This document shows, in pieces, positions 15,809-22,481 of a stretch of DNA of 22,481 bases. Origin of the DNA: CAYUVA01 sp964448115 [NCBI: uncultured bacterium]. Its GTDB lineage: Bacteria > CAYUVA01. The DNA lies in the NCBI GenBank assembly GCA_964448115.1, contig CAYUVA010000059.1, positions 1 through 22,481 of the forward strand, read 5' to 3'. The stretch's first letter is position 1, and the number at the start of each line of letters is the position of its first letter. Made by a program: the position numbers and the translations under genes. A model generated the notes under the pieces. The model was not told the origin of the DNA. It saw only the letters and a program-made list of their open reading frames with translations, and did no database searches.

Positions 15809-18442
15809 ATGGAGTCAAGTAAGCCTGGACATCGCAGCCATAACCTGGGATGGATCCTCATCGGAAAAGCGTTCGTTTTTTTATTTTTATGGTGTATCTA
15901 CTTGATATCGTTATCTCCCGGCATATTCTTCGGGGACTCGCCGGAGCTTTGCGCCGCAACATATTGTCTAGGGATTCCCCATCCACCCGGCTACCACAGC
16001 TATTTGCAATTTCTTCGTCCGTTGACATTTATGCCGCTGGGTGATTTTGCCTATAGATGCAATCTTCTCTCGGCTCTATGTAGCGCGCTTTGCGCGGTCG
16101 TGGTGTATCTTTGCTCGTTCAGGCTTACCGGACGCTTAACACCTGCAATAATAGCTGGTATCTCCTTCGGGCTGGGTAGAGTTGTATTCTCGCAGGCTAT
16201 AATCACCGAGGTCTATGGATTGACCGCCCTACTATCAGCTCTGTTTCTGCTTGCCTTGATCTATATTTTCGATGGTCGTGGATCGAATAAACAGAGCCGT
16301 GAGCGTGAGCGAGCGGTTTCTTATAATATGCCACTCCCTAATGGTCGTGGCTCGGAGAAATCGAGCTGTAGCGGTGTAATAAGCTCAAGGGTTATAGCGC
16401 TGGCTGCTTTTATCCTAGGCATCGGCATCGGGGTACATAACACATTTTTCTTGTACATTGCCATTTTCATTACCCTGCTTGTTTTTCTTTGTATCAAGGT
16501 TAAACGATGGTTGCATATGGTGAGTGGAGCGGTCTTTTTTGCGCTCGGCGCATCAGCGGCTATCTATATTCCAATGCGCAGCCTTTCCTCTCCAGCAATA
16601 AACTGGGCAGATGTCCATGATCTCAATGGACTGCTGCACCATCTATTCAGGCTCGATTACACCGAGCTTATGCCCCAGACTATAACCATCGCCTCGCTAA
16701 TCGGTGCAAGTAGAGGCTTATTCGAGATAATCAATGGCGAGTATGGCATCATGGGGCTTTTTTTGATCGCAGCCGGCATCGTGGCTGGCTTATTACTAAA
16801 GCAATCAAGGCGCGGATTAGCCCTAGTTGCCCTTTTTTTCCTATTCAACACTGCGAGCTTCCTGATGCTGCTCAACTTCCCCCCTAATGCAGGGTATCTA
16901 TATTTGGTAAGGGTATTTTTCATCCCCGCATTTATCAGCCTGAGCATTATGATCGGCTTCGCATTTTATGCCTTGCAAGCTGCACGCAAAGAAAGCAAAG
17001 GAATAAAGGGGATCACGCAAAGACGCAAAGACGCAATGGAGAAATTTGGGTCATCCGAGTTACGAACAGCCGATATCCGAGCCACGACCGTCAGGAAGTG
17101 GTCATATTTTGTCCACTCACCCACGCGCCCTGCTCAGGTTTTATTATGTGCCCTGCTCATAACTGCCTGGTGTTTGTGGCTCGCAGCGGCGCGAACAAAC
17201 GAATCATTGGCTGACTTTTATCTTACCAGCGACTACGGTAGGGCGATCCTGGACACCATCACTTACCAGGGCATCTACATCAACTCCGGCGACAACCAGC
17301 TATTCCCAACCACATACATGAAGCTGGTGGAGCGGTATCGCCATGATGTTATCATCTTCGAACAGACCGGGCATTTCTTCAGGGCAGAGCTGATAGAGCT
17401 AGCCAAAAGGCTCGGTATGAGAAATCCGACCGACTGGAAGGAACTGGAAAAAAGATTGTTGGCAAGTGATAGGCACCGGGTCTTTTATTCGCTCATGTTC
17501 GATGAGCCAGGCAAGAGATACTACCCTTATGGATTAACCTCGATACCAGATTGCTCCAATCTGGAGCTACTTGAGCTAATGCCTGATCCTTGGCAACTAT
17601 ACACCTTGCGTAACCTGCAACATGCTCCAGGTGATTACATGGCAAACGAGATCAGGGCAAAGATCGCGCTGCATCGAGCAGCCGCTTGTCGATATGAAAA
17701 CGATAATGAGTGCTATGAAAAGCAGCTTGCCAACGCTGAAAGGCTGGGAGGGGAGAACAAGTATATACTGTTTTACCTGGGCAATTTCGCCCTGCAGGAG
17801 GGGGATTATCGCCAAGCCAGGGATCATCTTGAGAGGGCATTGGAGTTAGATCCTCTGATTAAAGGAGCTCGCAGCCAGTTGGGGCTGGTTTATGGAAAGC
17901 TCGGAATGGATGGGTTGGCGATCGATGCTTACAAGCAAGCCTTGGAACATGGCGAGCGCAGCGCCGAGGTGCACTTCAACCTGGCAAATGCCTTGAGGCG
18001 CTTCGGGAGGCTAGAGGAGGCTGAAAAGCAATATCTTGAGGCTCTGCGATTGGATAAGATGCTAATCGATGCCTACAACAACCTGGGTAACCTCTATGAG
18101 ACGCAGCGCCGCTACCAGGAGGCGATGGAAATATACATGCAAGCGCTCAAGATGCAGCCCGAATCAGCCATGCTGTATAACAACCTCAGCATAGTGCTCA
18201 GCTACCTGGGGGAGTATGATACCGCGCATCAAGTGTTACTAAAGGCGCTGAGCATAAAGGAAGATCTTTGGGCAGCTTACTGCAATCTGGGCGGAATCTA
18301 TCTGAATCACACCAAGGAACTGGAGAAAGCCATCTATTGCTACAAGATGTGCTTGAAATGCGAGGATCTAACCATCGAACAAAGGAAAAAGGTTGAGGGC
18401 ATCTTGGAAAACATTGCCCCGGCGAACAAGTCAGACTTATAG
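15809..18442 (+). CDS. DUF2723-type (GT-C-like) membrane protein with C-terminal TPRs
   Basis: This is a protein of 877 residues. The N-terminal half has many membrane helices and the DUF2723 signature: SLSPGIFFGDSPELCAA (GDSPEL at 42-47), then LGIPHPPGYHSYLQ and YRCNLLSALCSALCAVVVYL. This family resembles protein O-mannosyltransferases and probably moves sugars from a lipid carrier outside the membrane, with the acidic residues of GDSPEL as likely active-site candidates. A soluble domain follows, and from about residue 650 there are six or seven tetratricopeptide repeats (YNNLGNLYETQRRYQEAMEI and similar) for protein contacts. Two hydrophilic stretches, near residues 155-190 and 392-440, are encoded by dispersed repeats and are probably insertions between helices. 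The ribosome site is weak (AAGGTGAT, 14 nt upstream). The next gene begins 15 nt downstream. The substrate is unknown. Confidence 0.85.
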   Translation: MESSKPGHRSHNLGWILIGKAFVFLFLWCIYLISLSPGIFFGDSPELCAATYCLGIPHPPGYHSYLQFLRPLTFMPLGDFAYRCNLLSALCSALCAVVVYLCSFRLTGRLTPAIIAGISFGLGRVVFSQAIITEVYGLTALLSALFLLALIYIFDGRGSNKQSRERERAVSYNMPLPNGRGSEKSSCSGVISSRVIALAAFILGIGIGVHNTFFLYIAIFITLLVFLCIKVKRWLHMVSGAVFFALGASAAIYIPMRSLSSPAINWADVHDLNGLLHHLFRLDYTELMPQTITIASLIGASRGLFEIINGEYGIMGLFLIAAGIVAGLLLKQSRRGLALVALFFLFNTASFLMLLNFPPNAGYLYLVRVFFIPAFISLSIMIGFAFYALQAARKESKGIKGITQRRKDAMEKFGSSELRTADIRATTVRKWSYFVHSPTRPAQVLLCALLITAWCLWLAAARTNESLADFYLTSDYGRAILDTITYQGIYINSGDNQLFPTTYMKLVERYRHDVIIFEQTGHFFRAELIELAKRLGMRNPTDWKELEKRLLASDRHRVFYSLMFDEPGKRYYPYGLTSIPDCSNLELLELMPDPWQLYTLRNLQHAPGDYMANEIRAKIALHRAAACRYENDNECYEKQLANAERLGGENKYILFYLGNFALQEGDYRQARDHLERALELDPLIKGARSQLGLVYGKLGMDGLAIDAYKQALEHGERSAEVHFNLANALRRFGRLEEAEKQYLEALRLDKMLIDAYNNLGNLYETQRRYQEAMEIYMQALKMQPESAMLYNNLSIVLSYLGEYDTAHQVLLKALSIKEDLWAAYCNLGGIYLNHTKELEKAIYCYKMCLKCEDLTIEQRKKVEGILENIAPANKSDL
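16272..16356 (+). repeat. Dispersed repeat inside the DUF2723 gene, copy 1 (plus a half copy)
   Basis: The core unit at 16303-16356 starts GCGTGAGCGAGCGG and ends CCCTAATGGTCGTGGCTCGG. A direct partial copy, ATGGTCGTGGATCG, lies 69 nt upstream at 16272-16285. In this frame it reads PLPNGRGSE, a peptide I recall as the hallmark of a repeat found both between and within genes. It encodes a Arg/Glu/Ser-rich loop between two membrane helices (about residues 155-190). Confidence 0.65.
17015..17036 (+). repeat. Tandem octamer ACGCAAAG within the DUF2723 gene
   Basis: ACGCAAAG occurs twice in a row, followed by a partial third copy (ACGCAA). It encodes TQRRKDA, a known-looking product of a common GGATCACGCAAAGACGCAAAG intergenic repeat. 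It sits 40 nt before the inverted copy of the other dispersed repeat. Confidence 0.6.
17076..17126 (-). repeat. Dispersed repeat inside the DUF2723 gene, inverted copy 2
   Basis: Read on the minus strand, this copy starts GCGTGGGTGAGTGG and ends CCTGACGGTCGTGGCTCGG. Against copy 1 (16303-16356) the first 14 nt match at 11 positions and the last 26 nt at 23, with an 11 versus 14 nt variable middle. It lies in a hydrophilic loop of the protein (about residues 423-440), so the reading frame has survived both orientations. Confidence 0.65.
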
Positions 18443-18457
18443 CTGTTTAATCAAGCA

Positions 18458-19558
18458 ATGGAAGCATCAGGGTATCTGCAATCGCTGGTTGACCAGCGGG
18501 TAATTCCCGGCGCAGTATATTTATATTGGAGGCAAGATGATGATTGCCATACAAGAGCAGTTGGCTTTATGTCCAGGGAACCTGGCGCAAAGCCGATGCA
18601 GATAGATGCCCTCTTTGACCTAGCCTCGCTCACCAAACCAGCGGTTACGGCAACTGCAATTCTCACCCTTTCCGATGCCGGCAAGTTGGACATACGAAAA
18701 CCGGTGTCCGATTACCTTCCGGTGTTCAGGAAATCAGCATATAGGGATGTAAGCATCCAGGAGTTTGCGCTTCATACAAGCGGCTTGCCTGCCTGGCTTC
18801 CGGTTTATAGCCTGTGCAGTAATGCGCAGGATGTCCTTGCAGCTATCGCCTCCATGAAGCCAGCCTATCGACAAGGGAGCGAGGTTCGCTATAGCTGCCT
18901 CGGATACATAGTGCTAGGGAAACTAGTGGAGACGATAAGCGGACAGGATCTCTACGGTTACGCAAGGGAGAACATCTTCGAGCCTTGTGGTATGAATGAT
19001 GCCTGCTTCAATCCGCCCTTTATGCTCAAAGCCAAAATCCCTCCTACGGAGAAGGGAAATGCTTATGAACAACAATTGTGTAGGGATCTTGGATACGAGC
19101 CGCTGTTGCGAGAAGGGCTGATCCACGGAGAGGTACACGATACCAACGCCTGGTTCCTGGGCGGCATAAGCGGGAATGCAGGGCTGTTCGGAAGCGCTGA
19201 TGATCTTAGGAGATTCGGCATGATGCTCCTAAACAATGGAAGGGGGCTGAGCAGTCGGGTCTTGTCCGAGAACTCGGTGCGGTTGATGATGGCTAACCTG
19301 ACCACGAGGCTGAACGAGCATCGTAGCTTGGGCTGGATGCTAGCCAGCACTAAAGGAAGTAGCGCCGGGTCTCGGATGTCCCAAAGCGCCTTCGGGCACA
19401 CCGGCTTTACTGGAACATCGCTCTGGATAGATCCTGAGAAAGAGATTATTTGTGTTCTGCTCACTAACCGTATCCATCCCAGGGTCGATGCGAACCTCGA
19501 CATGACTGGTATCCGCGCCAGGTTTCATGATATGCTTTTAATGGAACTAGACCAATGA
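18458..19558 (+). CDS. Serine beta-lactamase-like hydrolase (CubicO/class C family)
   Basis: This is a protein of 366 residues with no signal peptide visible. The nucleophile motif is S57-L-T-K60 in LFDLASLTKPAVTATAILTL, the standard SxxK of penicillin-binding and CubicO proteins. The second motif position reads Y145-S-C147 in VRYSCLGYIVLGKLVE, with cysteine where the classical YxN asparagine stands; the conserved tyrosine is kept. The third motif is H314-T-G (the usual KTG/HTG). Known members are esterases, D-aminopeptidases or peptidoglycan-acting enzymes, and few are true beta-lactamases. It lies 15 nt after the DUF2723 gene, and its stop overlaps the PBP1A start (ATGA), pointing to a joint role in cell-wall or envelope metabolism. 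With no visible export signal it may be cytoplasmic or use another route. No clear ribosome site precedes the ATG. The exact substrate is unknown. Confidence 0.85.
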   Translation: MEASGYLQSLVDQRVIPGAVYLYWRQDDDCHTRAVGFMSREPGAKPMQIDALFDLASLTKPAVTATAILTLSDAGKLDIRKPVSDYLPVFRKSAYRDVSIQEFALHTSGLPAWLPVYSLCSNAQDVLAAIASMKPAYRQGSEVRYSCLGYIVLGKLVETISGQDLYGYARENIFEPCGMNDACFNPPFMLKAKIPPTEKGNAYEQQLCRDLGYEPLLREGLIHGEVHDTNAWFLGGISGNAGLFGSADDLRRFGMMLLNNGRGLSSRVLSENSVRLMMANLTTRLNEHRSLGWMLASTKGSSAGSRMSQSAFGHTGFTGTSLWIDPEKEIICVLLTNRIHPRVDANLDMTGIRARFHDMLLMELDQ

Positions 19559-22044
19559 TGCGCATCTTACAGGGTATATTGCTGAGCCTTATCCTTTTAT
19601 TTTTGATCTGCGTGTTGGGAGGTCTCGGCGCGGGGATCTATATTGTCCAGAGGTACAGCGCGGATCTCCCTGATGTGGATAAGCTAAAGGAATACAAGCC
19701 TTCGCTGGTGAGCAAGGTATATTCCCGCGATGGTGTTCTCTTGAGCGAGTTCTACCTGGAGAAGCGCTTCTTAATTCCCATATCATCGGTTCCGCAGGAT
19801 CTAATAAACGCCACCATAGCCATCGAGGATAGCGATTTTTACCAGCACGGCGGCATCAACCTACGCGGCATCATGCGAGCTATGATAGCTAATATCAAGG
19901 CAGGGCGGATTGTTGAGGGAGGCAGCACCATTACCCAACAGCTCGCCAGAAGCCTATTCCTTAAGCACGAGGTCTATATCAAACGACAAAAGGGGAAAGG
20001 GGAAGTAAAAACCGTTTATGCGAGGAAATATTCTCGCAAGATCAAGGAGATACTCCTTGCCTTGCAGATGGAGCGCAAGCTGGGCAAGAAAGAGATCCTA
20101 CAGATGTACTTCAACGAGATCTACTACGGGCACGGCGCTTATGGCGTGGAGGCTGCTGCCATGCACTACTTCGGTAAGCATGCTTATGAGCTGGATACGC
20201 TAGAATGCATAGCCATTGCCGCACTCCCCAAGTCCCCTAATGGATACTCACCCTTCAGAAACCCGCATAGAAACAAAAAAAGAAGGTCGCTGATCATCGA
20301 CAGGATGGAGAAGCTAGGATACCTAAGTGCAGAAAAGGCAGCCGAGCTGAAGCATGGACAGCTCAAGTTAGCCAAGCCATCGGATCGCATAAACATGGCA
20401 CCTTATTTCGTAGAGTACATCAGAAGATGGCTGGAGGATTACTTCGGCAGCGCAGCGGTCCACACCGGCGGATTAAAGGTGCATACATCGCTCGATTCAA
20501 AGCTGCAAGCAAAGGCTGAACAAGCGCTGGAGAAGGGGCTGCGCGAGTTGGACAAACGACAGGGATTCCGGGGGGCTATGGACCTTAACCTGGTAGCGCT
20601 GATGAAGCATGAAAATACCTATACCAAAGGCTCAATTATTACTACCAAGATAACAAGAGTGGAGAACGATAAGATAATCACCCAGGTCAGGGATGCTGAG
20701 GGAATAATTGATGCCAAGGGATACGAATGGACAAAAGAAAAGAGCCTGGTCGGTATCCTTAAACCAGGGGATTGGTGCCAGGCAAGGATACTCGAAACGC
20801 CTGCTGATGATAATCCCTATTACTTGCTTTCATTGGAGCAGGAACCGCTGGTGGAAGGATCGCTGCTTTGCATGGATGTGCATAATGGTGAGATCCTCGC
20901 CTGGGTGGGTGGACGCAGCTTCGACCGCAGCCAGTTTGACCGCGTCTATCAGGCAAAACGACAGCCGGGAAGCTCGTTCAAGCTTTTCATCTATACGGCA
21001 GCCCTAGATACGAAATATACGCCCGCAACCATAATCTACGACTCGCCGATAATCGAGGAAATAATAAAAGATGAGGAGGAACCAGAAAAGCAGCAAAAAC
21101 TGGAAGATAAGCTAAAGGAGATTGAAAAAAGCCCCCAGGAGGAATCCGAGCCGAAGGCTAAAGAGCTGTGGAAACCGGCTAATTACAGCGAGAAGTTCTA
21201 TGGACCGACCACACTACGAGAGGGCTTGGTCAAATCACGCAACCTGGTTACAATCAAGCTACTTAACATGATAGGCGTAAAGCTGGCAGTGCGATACGCC
21301 AAGATGTTCGGCATCGAAGGTGAGCTGCGCGAGGACCTATCACTTGCGCTCGGCTCATCCGGAGTCAGCCTCTATGAGATGACCAGAGCCTATAGCACGA
21401 TACCTGCGATGGGCGTGCAGGCTGAGCCGATGCCAATACGCTACATCAAGGATCATCAGGGGAATCTCATCTACGAGCGCATTCCAGTAACACGCAAGGT
21501 GATCCCTGATACCACTGCTTACCTCATGGCGGATATCTTATGCGATGTGGTCGATGAGGGCACTGCCTGGCGAGCCAGGGCGCTGCACAAGCTGGTCGGA
21601 GGCAAGACGGGCACTACAAACGAGTACAAGGACGCATGGTTCATCGGATTCTCACCAGATATCTGTACTGGAGTCTGGGTCGGCTTCGATGAGCCTAAGC
21701 CGTTGGGAGATAAGGAGACCGGCTCCAGGGCAGCTTTGCCTATATGGGTCGATTTCATGGCTGCTGCCCTAAAGGACAAAGATCCCAAGCCATTCGAACC
21801 ACCTGACCAGGGCATTGATATCATCGGCATCGATCCCAGGTCTGGACTTATCTCGACTGACAGATGCTCTGAGGTGGTTAACGAGATATTCATCGAGGGC
21901 AAGAAGCCGGTCGCACCATGCAACCTGCACGGCTTCAAGGAGGATCAGCTAGTGATGATGGACCTCGGCTTGGGTGATGATAGTTCCTCTAAAGAAGAGG
22001 CAACGGAGCTTATCAGTCAACATCCCTACGATCTGCCCGATTGA
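19555..22044 (+). CDS. mrcA: Penicillin-binding protein 1A (bifunctional transglycosylase/transpeptidase)
   Basis: This is a protein of 829 residues, class A PBP size. A membrane anchor lies near residues 8-30. The glycosyltransferase (GT51) domain has the catalytic Glu in E91-D-S-D-F-Y-Q-H-G-G, then GGSTITQQLARSLFLKHE and RKIKEILLALQMERKLGKKE with YFNEIYYGHGAYGVEAAA. An OB-like region (about 300-430) precedes the transpeptidase domain. That domain shows S473-S-F-K476 (SxxK), S561-R-N563 (SxN) and K684-T-G-T-T (KTG). All three active-site motifs are intact. It polymerises lipid II into glycan strands and cross-links peptides outside the inner membrane. A charged insert rich in Glu and Lys (about residues 500-540) sits between SxxK and SxN. 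The ATG overlaps the hydrolase stop by 4 nt, so translation is coupled. Confidence 0.95.
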   Translation: MMRILQGILLSLILLFLICVLGGLGAGIYIVQRYSADLPDVDKLKEYKPSLVSKVYSRDGVLLSEFYLEKRFLIPISSVPQDLINATIAIEDSDFYQHGGINLRGIMRAMIANIKAGRIVEGGSTITQQLARSLFLKHEVYIKRQKGKGEVKTVYARKYSRKIKEILLALQMERKLGKKEILQMYFNEIYYGHGAYGVEAAAMHYFGKHAYELDTLECIAIAALPKSPNGYSPFRNPHRNKKRRSLIIDRMEKLGYLSAEKAAELKHGQLKLAKPSDRINMAPYFVEYIRRWLEDYFGSAAVHTGGLKVHTSLDSKLQAKAEQALEKGLRELDKRQGFRGAMDLNLVALMKHENTYTKGSIITTKITRVENDKIITQVRDAEGIIDAKGYEWTKEKSLVGILKPGDWCQARILETPADDNPYYLLSLEQEPLVEGSLLCMDVHNGEILAWVGGRSFDRSQFDRVYQAKRQPGSSFKLFIYTAALDTKYTPATIIYDSPIIEEIIKDEEEPEKQQKLEDKLKEIEKSPQEESEPKAKELWKPANYSEKFYGPTTLREGLVKSRNLVTIKLLNMIGVKLAVRYAKMFGIEGELREDLSLALGSSGVSLYEMTRAYSTIPAMGVQAEPMPIRYIKDHQGNLIYERIPVTRKVIPDTTAYLMADILCDVVDEGTAWRARALHKLVGGKTGTTNEYKDAWFIGFSPDICTGVWVGFDEPKPLGDKETGSRAALPIWVDFMAAALKDKDPKPFEPPDQGIDIIGIDPRSGLISTDRCSEVVNEIFIEGKKPVAPCNLHGFKEDQLVMMDLGLGDDSSSKEEATELISQHPYDLPD

Positions 22045-22090
22045 CCTAGATACGCCTATTATATCCTGTATCGCTGCTGCAATGCCCCCC

Positions 22091-22122
22091 TTTTGTCATG
22101 CCAGCCCAGGCGGAAATGACAG
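22091..22122. repeat. Degenerate inverted repeat (TGTCAT...ATGACA)
   Basis: TGTCAT (22094-22099) pairs with ATGACA (22116-22121), with GCC/GGC pairing inside. The outline resembles the common TGTCATTCCCGC...GCGGGAATGACA palindromic element, but the inner arms have decayed. Confidence 0.45.
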
Positions 22123-22187
22123 AGCAGCTCTGAAGGATTGATTTAATTCGCATTGTGATGCTGTTAGAAATCGCCTCCTAAATGCAC

Positions 22188-22206
22188 TAGTTATGCAAAA
22201 TAACTA
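22188..22206. repeat. Seven-base AT-rich inverted repeat
   Basis: TAGTTAT and ATAACTA flank a GCAAA loop and are followed by AATTTTCTTC. The stem is too weak for a confident terminator. It might instead be an operator or a mobile-element end. Confidence 0.35.
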
Positions 22207-22325
22207 AATTTTCTTCTTCATATAACCAATCCCAATTGAACTAATCGTAACTTTTTTTTTTCACAATGTTGACTTCTTGCCTTAAATATGATAAGTAGAT
22301 ATACGAATCATATTAGGAGGGATCC

Positions 22326-22481
22326 ATGAACCCTAAATTAAGCCCGAAAATCCTTGAAAAAAGGATAAAAGCTAAGCTGAAACAGATCGCTGAAGTGGAT
22401 AAGCCACTCATCGCTGCTTCGCTGGTAAAAATCAAAAGAAGATTCCCTCGATTGAAAATCTGCCTTCTTTTAGACTCGCTT
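22326..22481 (+). CDS. Partial ORF, possible transposase-related remnant, 3' end outside window
   Basis: Fifty-two codons are open to the window edge, with a consensus AGGAGG at 22315-22320, 5 nt before the ATG. The N-terminal part (KAKLKQIAEVDKPLIAASLV then KIKRR) resembles, from memory, small DUF6788-like proteins that begin with a charged helix followed by GSLVKIKR.CG, but the expected CG motif is absent. From about residue 39 the text FPRLKICLLLDSL matches a segment I recall from DDE-type transposases (LKICLLLDSLYA). The gene could thus be a chimera formed by deletion, or simply an unfamiliar small protein. The ribosome site makes translation likely. The assignment rests on memory of short motifs and needs the missing 3' part. 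Confidence 0.45.
   Translation, partial: MNPKLSPKILEKRIKAKLKQIAEVDKPLIAASLVKIKRRFPRLKICLLLDSL

Larger units (their letters stand above)
22045..22325. other. 281-nt intergenic region after PBP1A
   Basis: No gene is seen. It holds a degenerate inverted repeat at 22091-22122, a small AT-rich inverted repeat at 22188-22206, a run of T near 22251-22260 without a GC-rich stem before it, and a TTGACT possible -35 box at 22269-22274 whose partner -10 is not convincing. No clear intrinsic terminator for the upstream operon was found. Confidence 0.5.

Noticed and set aside
22240-22262. T-run as an intrinsic terminator
   Set aside because: No GC-rich hairpin directly precedes the T-run.
22269-22297. 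TTGACT with TAAGTA as a promoter for the last ORF
   Set aside because: The -35 is good, but the hexamer at 17-nt spacing matches TATAAT at only two positions.

Overview
The window looks like chromosomal DNA from an uncultivated bacterium with a double-membrane (Gram-negative type) envelope. The grounds are an Mce/MlaD-type protein, a class A penicillin-binding protein, a lipoprotein with a lipobox, Sec-type signal peptides on large secreted proteins and sigma70-like promoters. GC content is moderate in most genes but falls sharply in most of the first gene. No rRNA, tRNA or CRISPR array was seen. The lineage cannot be fixed from sequence alone. Short dispersed repeats and large FG-GAP, NHL and DUF2723-TPR proteins are typical of candidate phyla and Planctomycetes-like groups.

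Region 1 (1-5549, minus strand) is the most interesting part. A tight operon starts at a sigma70-like promoter (5520-5549). In order it encodes a membrane-anchored Mce/MlaD-domain protein with a long coiled coil, a 61-residue stand-alone DnaJ-type zinc finger, a VWA-domain protein with a signal peptide and a C-terminal membrane anchor, and a tubulin/FtsZ-like GTPase that runs off the left edge. Bacterial tubulin-like proteins linked to VWA proteins have been proposed to remodel membranes. Here the tubulin homologue would act in the cytoplasm, the VWA protein would span the membrane, and the Mce protein would link to lipids in the periplasm.

Region 2 (5550-8013) holds an intergenic stretch with two recognisable dispersed repeats, then a plus-strand pair: an NHL beta-propeller lipoprotein and a GT4-like glycosyltransferase.

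Region 3 (8096-15722, minus strand) is a two-gene secretion operon driven by a perfect TTGACA-17-TATAAT promoter. The first gene encodes a 1693-residue protein with 14 FG-GAP repeats followed by Ig-like and Fn3-like domains. The second encodes an 810-residue exported protein with a deacetylase-like N-terminal region. Both end in two copies of the same beta-sandwich module, which suggests that they work together outside the cell.

Region 4 (15809-22044, plus strand) is a probable cell-envelope operon: a DUF2723 (GT-C-like) membrane protein with TPRs, a CubicO-type serine hydrolase, and penicillin-binding protein 1A overlapping the hydrolase gene by 4 nt. The DUF2723 gene carries two inverted copies of a short dispersed repeat inside its reading frame. 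Region 5 (22045-22481) has inverted repeats and the start of an ORF that looks like a short N-terminal module joined to a transposase-like segment.
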